Shown here in pieces: positions 1-8,578 of a stretch of 64,000 nt of DNA. A program made the translations under genes and the position numbers. The number at the start of each line of letters is the position of its first letter. Position 1 is the stretch's first letter. A model generated the notes under the pieces. The model searched no databases. It saw only the letters and a list, made by a program, of their open reading frames with translations, and was not told where the DNA came from. This DNA is from Rathayibacter sp. VKM Ac-2760 (GTDB lineage Bacteria > Actinomycetota > Actinomycetes > Actinomycetales > Microbacteriaceae). The stretch spans positions 1,984,001 through 2,048,000 of the forward strand of contig NZ_CP047173.1 in NCBI RefSeq assembly GCF_009834185.1, written 5' to 3'.

Positions 1-2
1 GA

Positions 3-50
3 CCCGAAGGTCCGCGGTTCGACCAGGTCAGTACCGAGCCGATGGGCTGA
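3..50 (+). CDS. C-terminal tail of an unidentified gene
   Basis: The first 50 bases read in frame 3 as a short tail ending ...FDQVSTEPMG before a TGA at 48-50. The composition looks coding, but too little is present to identify a family. The 111 bases between this stop and the next gene are the promoter region of the PAP2 gene. Confidence 0.3.
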   Translation, partial: PEGPRFDQVSTEPMG

Positions 51-161
51 GGTTCTGTGCTTTCACAACGGTTGCAGGGGAATCCTCTGCCGCACGTGGA
101 CGCGCGTTCGTAGCGTGGATTCCTTCGGTGCGCTTCGCGTCGAGAAACGAGGACGACTCCG

Positions 162-869
162 ATGCCGAACCGGGAACCCACCTTGGACGGCGCGATCGCG
201 TACCGGGCGGCGCGACGCTGGCCGCTCATCTCGGCGGGCCTCGCGGTGCTGCTCACCGGACTCCTGGCCGCGCTGATCTTCTACCGCGAGCACGACAAGC
301 CGTTCGGGTTCGACACCGCTTGGATGAACGAGATCGTCGAGCACCGGTCGACGTTCTGGCTGGTGCCGTCGCTGGTGATGAACAGCCTGGGCGGCGGGAT
401 CCTCGGCACGATCGTGGTCCCGCTCGTCGTGTTCGTGGCGCTGCTGATCTGGCGGGGTCGGTGGGCGGCGACGTACTTCGCGATCGCCGCGCCGCTGAGT
501 GGGCTGCTGGTGCAGATCCTCAAGAACGCGGTCGGTCGTCCTCGGCCGCTGGAGATCCTCGTGAACGCGGACTTCGGCTCGTTCCCCTCCGGGCACAGCG
601 CGAACGCGGCGACGACCGCGGTGGTCCTTGCGATCGTCTTCCCGCTGTGGTGGGTCCGCATCGCCGGCGCCTTCTACACGGTGGCGATGATGCTCAGCCG
701 CACCTACCTCGGTGCGCACTGGGTCTCCGACACCGTCGGCGGGCTGCTCCTGGGCGCCGGAGTGGCGCTGATCGTCTGGGCGCCGCTCGCGGTCCGGCTG
801 CATACCGAGCGGATTGCGTCACCGCCGCCCTTCTGGCGCCGCATCGCCCGACGGCGGGCCCTCGGCTGA
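162..869 (+). CDS. PAP2-family membrane phosphatase
   Basis: This is a 235-residue integral membrane phosphatase of the PAP2 / type 2 phosphatidic acid phosphatase family, likely acting on lipid phosphates such as undecaprenyl pyrophosphate or phosphatidate at the outer face of the membrane. All three catalytic motifs are visible in order: KNAVGRPRP, then SFPSGHS, then SRTYLGAHWVSD. About five to six hydrophobic segments surround them and the length is normal for the family. It is convergent with the FetB-like gene just downstream. Substrate cannot be read from sequence; a DedA protein 2 kb away is a loose hint of polyprenyl-phosphate recycling. Confidence 0.9.
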   Translation: MPNREPTLDGAIAYRAARRWPLISAGLAVLLTGLLAALIFYREHDKPFGFDTAWMNEIVEHRSTFWLVPSLVMNSLGGGILGTIVVPLVVFVALLIWRGRWAATYFAIAAPLSGLLVQILKNAVGRPRPLEILVNADFGSFPSGHSANAATTAVVLAIVFPLWWVRIAGAFYTVAMMLSRTYLGAHWVSDTVGGLLLGAGVALIVWAPLAVRLHTERIASPPPFWRRIARRRALG

Positions 870-876
870 CGAACCG

Positions 877-1620
877 TCAGGGCTGAGGCTTCACCACTTC
901 GCCGCGGAGGATCGTCAGAAGGACGACGGCCACGATCGACCCGGACGCGATCAGGCCGGCGAGCACGACGATCTGGAAGACGCCCGCCGCCACCGGCGAG
1001 AGTCCGCCGAAGACGGCGCCGATGAACGCGCCGGGCAGGACGACGAGACCGGTGGTCCTGGTCTGGTCGGTCAGCGGGACGAGCCCGGTCCAGGCCGCTT
1101 CCCGCGCCAGGCCGAGCGTGGCCTGCCGCGGCCGGGCGCCGAGGGCGAGCCAGCCCTCGATCTGCTCCCACCGGTCGGCGAGCGTCGCGGCCAGCGCACG
1201 ACCGGTGACGGTGGCGACGGTCATCGAGCCGCCAATGAGGATCCCGCCGACCGCGAGGAGGTAGCGGCCGGTGAACGGGACGGCCCCGAGGCCGAAGACG
1301 ATCCCGCCACTGAGGGCGACTCCGGCCGCCATCGCCGCGGCGACGGCGAGGACTGTGCGCCGGGTGCGTCCGAGGCGGCCGGACGCGGTGAGTACCGCGG
1401 CACCGAACATGACGGCCAGGAAGAGCAGGACCCAGCGGAGGTCCGCGATGACTCCGGAGAGGATCACCGCGAGGACCGCGAGCTGAGCGCCTCCGCGGAC
1501 GATCGCCAGCGCCGGCCGGGCGAACGAGACGACTCCGAAGGCGCGGAGGGCGGCGATCGAGACCGCGGCGCACACGGCGACGGCGACGATCACGGCAGCG
1601 GGATCAGCGGCGCCGGTCAT
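877..1620 (-). CDS. fetB: FetB-like (UPF0014) ABC transporter permease
   Basis: The 247-residue protein is hydrophobic with about seven membrane segments. It carries the family signature around a PGAFIGAVFGG segment after the TRTTGLVVL stretch and the WEQIEGWLALGA segment. In Escherichia coli FetB is the permease of an iron exporter and pairs with the ATPase FetA. The ATG at 1620 is preceded by an AGAGGAG ribosome site. No FetA-type ATPase lies beside it: the left neighbour is convergent and the right neighbour divergent, so it is an orphan here, or its ATPase is elsewhere. The family is clear; the transported ion is inferred from family knowledge only. Confidence 0.8.
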   Translation of the reverse strand: MTGAADPAAVIVAVAVCAAVSIAALRAFGVVSFARPALAIVRGGAQLAVLAVILSGVIADLRWVLLFLAVMFGAAVLTASGRLGRTRRTVLAVAAAMAAGVALSGGIVFGLGAVPFTGRYLLAVGGILIGGSMTVATVTGRALAATLADRWEQIEGWLALGARPRQATLGLAREAAWTGLVPLTDQTRTTGLVVLPGAFIGAVFGGLSPVAAGVFQIVVLAGLIASGSIVAVVLLTILRGEVVKPQP

Positions 1621-1767
1621 CCATCGGCTCCTCTTCCGGCTCGGCCGGTCAGCTCGCCGCGGCGAGGACAGCGCGTCGGTCCAGGGCAGGTCGGCGCTGT
1701 ACACATCTTCAACGACGACGGCCGAGGGCACAGGGGGCACGCCGTCGCGGTGATCGAGCATGGCGGG

Positions 1768-2586
1768 ATGACGCACCTCGCCGCCCCGCGCCTCCGGTCC
1801 CGCCCCAACCCGCGCCGCCTCCTCGTCGGCCGCTACGCCGCCGCCACGGTGCCCGAGGCCACGGCGCTGTTCTGGGTCCTCAAGGTGCTGACCACCGGGA
1901 TGGGCGAGACGGCGTCGGACTTCCTCGCGACCGCGTTCGACCCGGTGATCGTGGTCGGAGCGACCGGGCTCGCGTTCCTCGCGGCCCTCGCGCTGCAGTT
2001 CGCGGTCCGCCGTTACATCCCGTGGGTGTACTGGCTGGCGGTGCTGATGGTGAGTGTCTTCGGCACGATGGCCGCCGACGTGCTGCACGTCATCGCCGGC
2101 GTCCCGTATGTCGTCTCCACGCTCGTGTTCGCGCTGGCTCTCGCGATGGTCTTCGTCGTGTGGTGGCGGGTGGAGCGGACGCTGTCGATCCACTCGATCA
2201 CGACGCCGCGCCGTGCCCTGTTCTACTGGCTCGCCGTCTCGGGGACGTTCGCGCTCGGCACGGCCGCAGGCGACCTGACCGCGTCGACGCTCGGGTTCGG
2301 CTACCTGCCCTCCGCCGTCCTGTTCGCGGTGATCATCGCGGTGCCGGCGCTCGCGCACCGGTTCGCGGGGATGAACGCGGTCCTCGCGTTCTGGTTCGCC
2401 TACGTCGTCACCCGGCCGCTCGGTGCATCGGTGTGCGACTGGCTCGCGGACCCCGCGAACCGCAGCGGACTGGGCCTGGGAACGGGTCCGGTCACGCTCG
2501 CGGCCCTCGCAGTGTTCCTACTGCTGGTCGCCGTGATCGCGTTCGGTCGCCGACCGCGCGGAGCCGTCTCAGCGCCGACCCTCTGA
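1768..2586 (+). CDS. COG4705-type integral membrane protein
   Basis: The protein is 272 residues with about eight hydrophobic segments. Two internally related motifs, TTGMGETASDFL near the N-terminus and ALGTAAGDLTAS in the second half, show the internal duplication typical of the COG4705 uncharacterised membrane protein family. The ATG at 1768 puts a short basic segment before the first membrane helix and fits the family start. The open frame extends upstream, but that part overlaps the divergent FetB gene's promoter and has no membrane character. Function is unknown. Confidence 0.75.
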   Translation: MTHLAAPRLRSRPNPRRLLVGRYAAATVPEATALFWVLKVLTTGMGETASDFLATAFDPVIVVGATGLAFLAALALQFAVRRYIPWVYWLAVLMVSVFGTMAADVLHVIAGVPYVVSTLVFALALAMVFVVWWRVERTLSIHSITTPRRALFYWLAVSGTFALGTAAGDLTASTLGFGYLPSAVLFAVIIAVPALAHRFAGMNAVLAFWFAYVVTRPLGASVCDWLADPANRSGLGLGTGPVTLAALAVFLLLVAVIAFGRRPRGAVSAPTL

Positions 2587-2595
2587 GGTCCGTGT

Positions 2596-3222
2596 TCAGG
2601 CCTCCCGGCGGGCGCGGTTCCTCTGCCGCCAGTAGGTGAGCGCGATCCCGGCGAGGCTGATGACGACGATGCCGACGAGGACGATGTCGATGTACTTCCC
2701 GACGAAGTCCGCGACTCCGGGGATCTGCCCGAGGAAGAAGCCGAGCAGGATGACGCCGGTGGACCAGACGGCCGCGCCGAGGGCGTTGAAGCCGACGAAG
2801 TGGGCGTAGTGCATCTTCCCGACGCCGGCCGCGACGGGGGCGAAGGTGCGGACGACCGGGACGAAGCGGGCGATGGTGACGGCCCAGCCGCCGAAGCGGT
2901 CGAAGAACGACTGGGTGCGGGCGACGCTCGAGCGGCTGAACAGACCGCTGTCCTTGCGCTCGAAGATCCGTGGGCCGGTCTCGCGGCCGATGACGAACCC
3001 GAGCTGATCGCCGAGGAACGCGGACGCCGCGACCATCAGGATCACCAGCGGGACCGGGAGGGAGATCACGCCGGTGGCGACGAAGACGCCCGTGAAGAAG
3101 AGCAGGGTGTCACCGGGGAGGAAGAACCCGATCAGCAGGCCCGTCTCGACGAACGCGATCAGGCAGACGAGGGCGATCGCCCACGGGCCGGCGCCGTCGA
3201 GCAGTGATTGAGGGTCGATCAT
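2596..3222 (-). CDS. DedA family membrane protein
   Basis: This 208-residue protein belongs to the DedA/SNARE-associated family. Visible hallmarks are FVETGLLIGFFLPGDTLL near residue 25, a GDQLGFVIGRETG segment, and the ARFVPVVRTFAPVAAGVG motif near residue 120. Some family members flip undecaprenyl phosphate; others affect membrane stress tolerance. The start codon overlaps the stop of the upstream histidine kinase gene (ATGA), and an AAGGAG ribosome site lies inside the kinase end, so it is the third gene of a response regulator-kinase-DedA operon and probably translationally coupled. Control by, or function with, the two-component system is inferred from this layout. Confidence 0.9.
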   Translation of the reverse strand: MIDPQSLLDGAGPWAIALVCLIAFVETGLLIGFFLPGDTLLFFTGVFVATGVISLPVPLVILMVAASAFLGDQLGFVIGRETGPRIFERKDSGLFSRSSVARTQSFFDRFGGWAVTIARFVPVVRTFAPVAAGVGKMHYAHFVGFNALGAAVWSTGVILLGFFLGQIPGVADFVGKYIDIVLVGIVVISLAGIALTYWRQRNRARREA

Positions 3223-4370
3223 CGGTTCTCCTTGCGAGAGGTCGGGTGGGGCTGCGTCGCGGGGATGCGGACTTCGACACCGAGGCCGTGAGGGACGAGG
3301 TTGCGGATCGTGAGCTCGCCGCCGGCGGCCCGGCTGAGTCCGGCGACGATGGCGAGGCCCAGGCCGGCACCGCCGTCGCGGGAGCGGGCGGCGTCCGGGC
3401 GGGTGAAGCGGTCGGTCGCGACGGCGAGGAACGCCTCCGGAACGCCGGGGCCGTCGTCGTCCACGGAGAGGACGATCTCCTCGGCGCGCTCGACGAGGGT
3501 CGCGGTGACGCTGCCGCCGTCGGGCGTCGCGGTGACGGCGTTGGAGAGCAGGTTGTCCAGGATCCGGCCGAAGTCGGTCGGGGAGACCGGGTAGCGGGCG
3601 GCGTGAGCCGACGCGGGGGCGACGAAGTCGATCTCGAGGTCCCGGTCGCGGGCGAGCATCCTGACGCGGTCGACGCTGCCGGTGACCTCCTCGCGAAGAG
3701 CCGACGACGAGGCGTCGCCGGTGACGGTGCCGGCGTCGATCCTCGACAGGATCAGCAGCCCGTCGGTCAGGGACTGGAGTCGGTCGATCGAGCGGCGCGC
3801 GTCGACGACGTCGGCGTAGAGCGCCGCCGGGTCGTCGCGGACCCGCTCGGCGAGCTCGAGGCGGGTGCGCAGGGCGGCGAGTGGGGTGCGCAGCTCGTGG
3901 CTCGCGTCGGCGACGAGCCGCCGCTCCCGATCCGCCGACTCCCGCAGGTCCGCGATCAGCGCGTTCAGCGTCGCGGCGAGGTCGGAGAGCTCGTCGCGGG
4001 CGGGCCCGACGGGGAGGAGTTCGGTGGAGCGGCCGTGGCGCAGGCGGTCGGCGATGGCGCGCATCCGGCCGACGGGTCGCAGCGCGAGGCCGACCAGGAG
4101 CCAGGAGGTGCCGGCGAAGGCGACGAACAGGATCGCGACGGCGATCAGGAGGGTGGTGCTGACGCCGCCGACGACGGCCTCGGCGGTGTCGCGGCTCTCC
4201 TCGATCAGCGCCTGTGACGCTCCCGAGCGGACGAGCTCGATCGTGGAGGCGTCGAGGATGCGGTCGAGCTGCTCGCGCACGACGATCGCGACGATCCCGA
4301 AGAACAGCATCGCGACGAGCAGGCTCGACACCGTGATCCGCACCCGGATCGACAGGGTCCGCCACTTCAC
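3219..4370 (-). CDS. Two-component sensor histidine kinase
   Basis: This 383-residue kinase starts at a GTG whose last bases overlap the response regulator stop (GTGA). The order is: membrane helix near residues 12-32, a short external loop of about 45 residues, a second helix near 70-95, HAMP linker, dimerisation box DASHELRTPLAAL with the phosphorylated His near residue 158, N box LDNLLSNAVTATP, G1 box DDDGPGVP and G2 box GGAGLGLAIVAGLS. All ATP-binding motifs are present. The small periplasmic loop suggests sensing of a membrane or envelope signal. It pairs with the adjacent OmpR-type regulator. Confidence 0.95.
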   Translation of the reverse strand: MKWRTLSIRVRITVSSLLVAMLFFGIVAIVVREQLDRILDASTIELVRSGASQALIEESRDTAEAVVGGVSTTLLIAVAILFVAFAGTSWLLVGLALRPVGRMRAIADRLRHGRSTELLPVGPARDELSDLAATLNALIADLRESADRERRLVADASHELRTPLAALRTRLELAERVRDDPAALYADVVDARRSIDRLQSLTDGLLILSRIDAGTVTGDASSSALREEVTGSVDRVRMLARDRDLEIDFVAPASAHAARYPVSPTDFGRILDNLLSNAVTATPDGGSVTATLVERAEEIVLSVDDDGPGVPEAFLAVATDRFTRPDAARSRDGGAGLGLAIVAGLSRAAGGELTIRNLVPHGLGVEVRIPATQPHPTSRKENR

Positions 4371-5047
4371 GGCTTCACCCCGAGCCGGTAGCCCGCACCC
4401 CGACGGGTGAGGATCTCGACCGACGCGCCGCCGGCGACGAGCTTTCGGCGCAGGTAGCTGACGTACTGCTCCGCGATGTTGTGGTCCACGAACTCCGCCG
4501 ACCCCCACACCTCGAGCAGGATCTCCTCCCGCGGCACGAAGTCCCCGGTGCGCGCCGCGAGCGCGCGGAGGACGCCGAACTCCTTCGGACTCAACGGAAG
4601 GACGGCGCCGTCGACCGTCGCGGAGTGGGCGTACGGGTCCATGCGCAGGTTCCCGATCACGACCGGCGCGCGATTCGTGAGGTGCTCACGGCGGATCATC
4701 GCTCGGAGGCGAGCGGAGAGCTCCTCGAAGTGGAACGGCTTGGCCAGATAGTCGTCGGCGCCCGCGTCGAGGCCGAACACGCGGTCCTGCAGGGCGTCGC
4801 GGGCGGTGAGCATGATCACCGGGAGAGTGGCACCGGCGGCGCGCAGGTGCCGGCAGATCTCGAAGCCGCTCATGCCGGGGAGCATCACGTCGAGGACCGC
4901 CGCGGCGTAGTCCGCCCCGCGCGCCGCGTTCAGCGCGTCGACCCCGTTCGAGAACAGGGCGACGTCGTAGCCGTCGCCGGTGAGACCACGCTCGATGAGC
5001 TCGCCCATCTCGACGTCGTCTTCGACGACCATCACCACGTCACGCAT
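4367..5047 (-). CDS. OmpR-family response regulator
   Basis: The protein has 226 residues. The receiver domain (1-118) carries the acidic pocket E9/D10/D11, phosphoacceptor D53 in VLDVMLPGMSG, the conserved T81 and K103 in YLAKPF. The C-terminal winged helix includes LSPKEFGVLRAL and the RRGAGYRL wing. It is first in an operon with its kinase and a DedA protein. No binding site can be named with confidence in the 180-base region upstream. Confidence 0.96.
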   Translation of the reverse strand: MRDVVMVVEDDVEMGELIERGLTGDGYDVALFSNGVDALNAARGADYAAAVLDVMLPGMSGFEICRHLRAAGATLPVIMLTARDALQDRVFGLDAGADDYLAKPFHFEELSARLRAMIRREHLTNRAPVVIGNLRMDPYAHSATVDGAVLPLSPKEFGVLRALAARTGDFVPREEILLEVWGSAEFVDHNIAEQYVSYLRRKLVAGGASVEILTRRGAGYRLGVKP

Positions 5048-5230
5048 CCAGGCCTCCTACGGTCATGCTCGCACCGGTGGCGCGGCGCAACCGGCCCGGT
5101 CCGCGGAGATATGCGGCTTCTCAGCGGTACGCGCTGCATACGGAGGCAGGACACGTGCAGCCCGACAGGGCCTCGATGGTGTCGGCCGGCGGTCGCTGAT
5201 CCGGAATCAGCAACGACGATGCCGCGCGCA
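5048..5230. other. Intergenic region upstream of the response regulator
   Basis: This stretch holds the promoter of the response regulator operon. I see no convincing gene, RNA or operator in it. It ends where the SDR remnant begins. Confidence 0.4.
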
Positions 5231-5501
5231 GAGTCTGACCATGACACGACACTCATCAACGGGGCCGCCAAAGGCCTCGGCTGCGAGACCGCCCGCCGCC
5301 CGATCGCCGAAGGACACGACGTCCGGATCGGCGCCCGCGTACAGTTCCACGGGCAGACCGCCACCGACCTCACCGGCGACCCGGCCGCGCAGGCCGTGAC
5401 CGAGGGAACGGATGCCATCGTCGAGCCGGCCACGGCAGGAGCGGAGAGGCGCCACCGGCACCTTCATCGACCGGTCGGGCGTCGCGCCCTTCCAGGCCTA
5501 G
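5231..5501 (+). pseudogene. Remnant of a short-chain dehydrogenase gene with internal deletion
   Basis: In one frame (from about 5243) the sequence reads TTLINGAAKGLGCETARR, the N-terminal NAD(P)-binding region of an SDR with the Gly-rich TGxxxGxG motif altered to NGAAKGLG. From about 5450 a different frame reads GTFIDRSGVAPFQA and stops at 5499-5501, which matches the usual C-terminus of the same subfamily. The central part, including the YxxxK active site, is missing and the ends are out of frame, so the gene is dead. Its last bases overlap the end of the convergent aldehyde dehydrogenase gene and mark the left edge of the catabolic island. Confidence 0.7.
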
Positions 5502-6994
5502 GCTGCGGCGGTCGGGTAGTGGTTCGCGTTGAGCACTGCGCCCGGGCGCGCCCCGTTCGGGTAGTTGATCGAATGGTTCTGCAGGTATTCCTCGAGGCCC
5601 AGCGGGCCGAACTCCCGCCCGTGTCCACTGATGCCCCGACCACCGAGCGGCGCCCGCAGAGAGATGCCCGAGCGGTTGTGGCAGTTCACGAACGTGTACC
5701 CGGCGCGCAGCCGACGTGCCACGGCGTGAGCGTGGTCGACGTCGCGGGACCACACCGACGATGCGAGAGCATGCTCGACGCCGTTCGCCCTCGCGATCGC
5801 CTCCTCCTCGGTGTCGTAGGCGAGGATCGGCAGGGTGGGTCCGAACTGCTCCTCACGGACGAGCTCGTGATCGTCGGTCAGTCCGGTCACGATCGTCGGC
5901 CGCAGCCAGTAGCCGCCTTCGGGAAGTCCGGGGGCGACGACACCGATCTCGTGCACGACGCCGCCGGATGCCGAAGCGTCAGCAACGAGGGCGGTGATGC
6001 GGGCGTGCTGCTCGGCCGACACGACGGGACCCATCGTGGTCTCGGCATCCTGCGGGTCGCCGATCCGCAGGACACGGGCGGCGGCCGCGATCACCTCGCG
6101 GACAAATTCGTCGTGGCGGGTACGCGGCACGTACACCCGCTTGATGGCCATGCAGACCTGACCGCTGGTGAGGAACGCGCCGAAGACGATGCGCTCGTAC
6201 AGATCGTGGCCGAAGTCGGCGTCCTCCAGCACGACAGCCGCGTCGTTCCCGCCCAGCTCCATCACGGTGGGGCGGATGTTGGCCGCTGCTGCCGCACCGA
6301 TGACGCGCGCCGTGGCGGGGCCGCCTGTGAAGGAGACCATGTCGACTCGCGGGTCGGTGACGAGTGCCTCGCCCGCAGCCGGGCCTCCGTTGATGACGTT
6401 GAGAACCCCCGCGGGCAACTGGGCGGCGACGGCCGAGACGAAGCTGGTGACGGCGAGTGGAGCCAGCGGTGACGGCTTGAGCACCATCGTGTTCCCGGTC
6501 AGCAGCGCGGGCACGAACTTGAGGGCGGCGAGGATGACCGGAGCATTCCACGGGGTGATCGCAGCGATGACTCCGTAGGGCTCTTTGACGCGCAGCAGGA
6601 GCCCCTCGGCGTCCTCGACGACGATGTCCGCGCAGGCCTCCTCGACCTGGGTCGCGCAGTAGGCGGCGAACGCGGCTGCGAAGCGGTACTCCCCGTCGGC
6701 CTCGCCTGCCGGCTTTCCCAACTCCGCGGCGATCAAGGCGCCGTCGTGCGGACCGATCGCCCGGGCTGCCGCGATCGCCTCCTGCACGCGCCGCGCTCGT
6801 TCCGCCGGCGTCACGGCGGCCCAGGCCCCTCCGGCGGCCGTCGCGGCGCTGATCGCCCGGCGGGCGTGCTCCGCCGAGGCATCCGCCACTTCGCCCACCA
6901 CGGTGACCCCGTCGATGGGACTGATACGGGCGATCGCGGCACCGGCATCACCCGGGACCAGGGCTCCGTCGATGAAGGAATCAAGGTGCAGCAT
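5498..6994 (-). CDS. NAD(P)-dependent aldehyde dehydrogenase
   Basis: This 498-residue protein of the ALDH superfamily should oxidise an aldehyde to its carboxylate with NAD(P). Visible motifs are ITPWNAPV (substrate and cofactor region), KPSPLAP, FTGGPATARVIG, the general base in VMELGGND, the catalytic Cys in SGQVCMAIKRVYV and EEQFGPTLPIL. The ATG at 6994 has an AAGGA site upstream; a longer frame to 7081 runs through the operator and is unlikely. It is divergent from an SDR gene, and both share the palindrome at 7073-7088. This places it in the same regulon as the monooxygenase/hydrolase operon. The true substrate is unknown. Confidence 0.93.
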   Translation of the reverse strand: MLHLDSFIDGALVPGDAGAAIARISPIDGVTVVGEVADASAEHARRAISAATAAGGAWAAVTPAERARRVQEAIAAARAIGPHDGALIAAELGKPAGEADGEYRFAAAFAAYCATQVEEACADIVVEDAEGLLLRVKEPYGVIAAITPWNAPVILAALKFVPALLTGNTMVLKPSPLAPLAVTSFVSAVAAQLPAGVLNVINGGPAAGEALVTDPRVDMVSFTGGPATARVIGAAAAANIRPTVMELGGNDAAVVLEDADFGHDLYERIVFGAFLTSGQVCMAIKRVYVPRTRHDEFVREVIAAAARVLRIGDPQDAETTMGPVVSAEQHARITALVADASASGGVVHEIGVVAPGLPEGGYWLRPTIVTGLTDDHELVREEQFGPTLPILAYDTEEEAIARANGVEHALASSVWSRDVDHAHAVARRLRAGYTFVNCHNRSGISLRAPLGGRGISGHGREFGPLGLEEYLQNHSINYPNGARPGAVLNANHYPTAAA

Positions 6995-7072
6995 GCATGG
7001 TCCTTCCGGAGGGCGTGCTCGAATCGTACGCAATCGGATGTTTCCATCGCGTGAAGAGTCGGTGCTGAGCCG

Positions 7073-7088
7073 ATATTGCATGCAATAT
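7073..7088. promoter_or_regulatory. Palindromic operator (probable GntR site) between ALDH and SDR
   Basis: The sequence ATATTGCATGCAATAT is a perfect 16-base palindrome with the core ATTGC-N2-GCAAT. The same core recurs upstream of the ABC-importer operon at 19184-19195. Short palindromes of this kind are typical of FadR-type GntR repressors, and such a regulator (9851-10555) sits in the cluster. A weaker half match lies at 7023-7034. Confidence 0.65.
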
Positions 7089-7094
7089 GTTCAA

Positions 7095-7928
7095 ATGACC
7101 CCCGTACACGACCTCCCCTCCCCTCGCGTCGCGATCGTCACGGGCGGCGCCCGCGGACTGGGACGCGTGATGGCCCTCGCCCTCCGCGCCGCCGGCTATG
7201 CCGTCACCATCACTGCGTCGGCTCCCTCCGAGCACCTCGACTCGACCGTGCGCGATGCCGCCGCCCTGCCCGGCGGCGACGAGATGCTGCTCCCCCTCAT
7301 CGCGGATGCCGCGGACCCCGCGTCGGCCGAGGACGTCGTCGCCCGCACCCTCGACACGTTCGGCGGGCTGCACGCCATCGTCAACAACGCGGGCCGCGGC
7401 ATGCGCGTGATCAGCGAGACGTTCAACACCGAGCCTGTTCACTTCTGGGACGTACCCGCCGAGGCGTGGGCGGGCATCGTCGCCACCAACGTCCACGGTC
7501 CGTTCCTGCTCGCGAAGGCGTCGATGCCGCACTTCCTCGCGCAGGGCACCGGTCGCATCGTCAACGTGTCGACGAGCGCGATCACGATGACTCGCCGCGG
7601 CTACGCCCCCTACGGCCCCACGAAGGCAGCACTCGAGGCGATGTCGCGATCGTGGGCGGAGGACCTCGCGGGGAGCGGCATCACGGTGAACGTGCTGCTT
7701 CCCGGCGGAGCAGCCGACACCGATCTGCTGCCCGCCGGCCCGAACAAGCGCGGAGCCGACGGGCAGCTGCTCGACCCGGCGATCATGGGTCCGCCCGCAG
7801 TCTGGCTGTGCTCCGCCGAGTCGTCAGGAACGACGGGGGAGCGGTTCGTCGCGAAGGCCTGGGACGCGTCGATGCCCGCAGAAGTGGCCGCCGCCGGCGC
7901 GCGCAGCGCTCACGTCGTCGCGCCCTAG
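7095..7928 (+). CDS. Short-chain dehydrogenase/reductase
   Basis: This 277-residue Rossmann oxidoreductase has the cofactor motif TGGARGLG near residue 15, NNAG at about 90, the active-site Ser in NVSTSAI and the Tyr-Lys pair in YGPTK. It likely oxidises an alcohol or reduces a carbonyl intermediate in the surrounding pathway. The start at 7095 lies seven bases after the palindromic operator, with no clear ribosome site. A second in-frame ATG at 7080 lies inside the operator and is less likely. The gene end overlaps by four bases the stop of the convergent amidohydrolase gene. Confidence 0.9.
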   Translation: MTPVHDLPSPRVAIVTGGARGLGRVMALALRAAGYAVTITASAPSEHLDSTVRDAAALPGGDEMLLPLIADAADPASAEDVVARTLDTFGGLHAIVNNAGRGMRVISETFNTEPVHFWDVPAEAWAGIVATNVHGPFLLAKASMPHFLAQGTGRIVNVSTSAITMTRRGYAPYGPTKAALEAMSRSWAEDLAGSGITVNVLLPGGAADTDLLPAGPNKRGADGQLLDPAIMGPPAVWLCSAESSGTTGERFVAKAWDASMPAEVAAAGARSAHVVAP

Positions 7929-8578
7929 TGCGCGGAGCGGTCCGTCGGCGGAGTCAGCGCGGTCAGGTGGTCGAGAGTCTCGCTCTCGCTCACGACGTCC
8001 GCGTACTTCGCGTCGAGATCGAACAGAGCGGCGTCGTGCGGTTCGGGCCGTCGGTCGCCCACGGCCTCGCGTACGACGAGCGGGATGAACCCGTGCTGCA
8101 TGGCGTCGACCGCGGTCGCCCGCACGCAGCCCGAGGTGCTCAACCCGACGAGGATCACGCTGTCGCGTCCCAGCACGGTGAGATCGGTGGCGAGCGAGGT
8201 GCCGAAGAACGAGCTCGCGTACTTCTTCGACAGGATGCTCTCGCCCGGCTGCGGGGCGAGTGGCGCGGCGATCGCTCCCAGCGGTGAGCCGGTGGCGAGG
8301 GTCGCGAGACCCTTCACCTTGCGCGCGAAGATGCCGCCCCCGGCGACGCCCTCGTCCTGCTCGACGACGGTGTAGATGATCGGGATGCCGGCGGCGCGCG
8401 CCGCGTGCAGCACGCGGGTCGACGAGGCCAGCGCGTCTTCGACGCCGGCGTAGAGCGGCGACTCCGGCTTGAGGTACGCATCGACGAAATCGATCACGAT
8501 GAGGGCGGGGCGCTCGCCGAAGCCGAGACGCTGGTTGAAGCCGTTCGCGAGGTAGTCGTCGGTAGCTGTGTCGGTCAT
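7925..8578 (-). CDS. Isochorismatase-family amidohydrolase
   Basis: The protein is 217 residues and belongs to the cysteine hydrolase (isochorismatase-like) family, which includes N-carbamoylsarcosine amidase and maleamate amidase. The catalytic triad is visible: Asp in ALIVIDFVDAYL, Lys in ILSKKYASSFFGT and Cys in STSGCVRATAVDAM. It is the last gene of the long minus-strand operon; its ATG overlaps the MFS stop (ATGA). In nicotinate-type pathways this family removes ammonia from maleamate. That role is an inference from the neighbouring FAD monooxygenase, alpha/beta hydrolase and Asp/Glu racemase, not proven by sequence. Confidence 0.9.
   Translation of the reverse strand: MTDTATDDYLANGFNQRLGFGERPALIVIDFVDAYLKPESPLYAGVEDALASSTRVLHAARAAGIPIIYTVVEQDEGVAGGGIFARKVKGLATLATGSPLGAIAAPLAPQPGESILSKKYASSFFGTSLATDLTVLGRDSVILVGLSTSGCVRATAVDAMQHGFIPLVVREAVGDRRPEPHDAALFDLDAKYADVVSESETLDHLTALTPPTDRSAH

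Noticed and set aside
7925..8578. Assigning the amidohydrolase as maleamate amidase by name
   Set aside because: The triad shows the superfamily only; N-carbamoylsarcosine amidases and other members look alike at this level.
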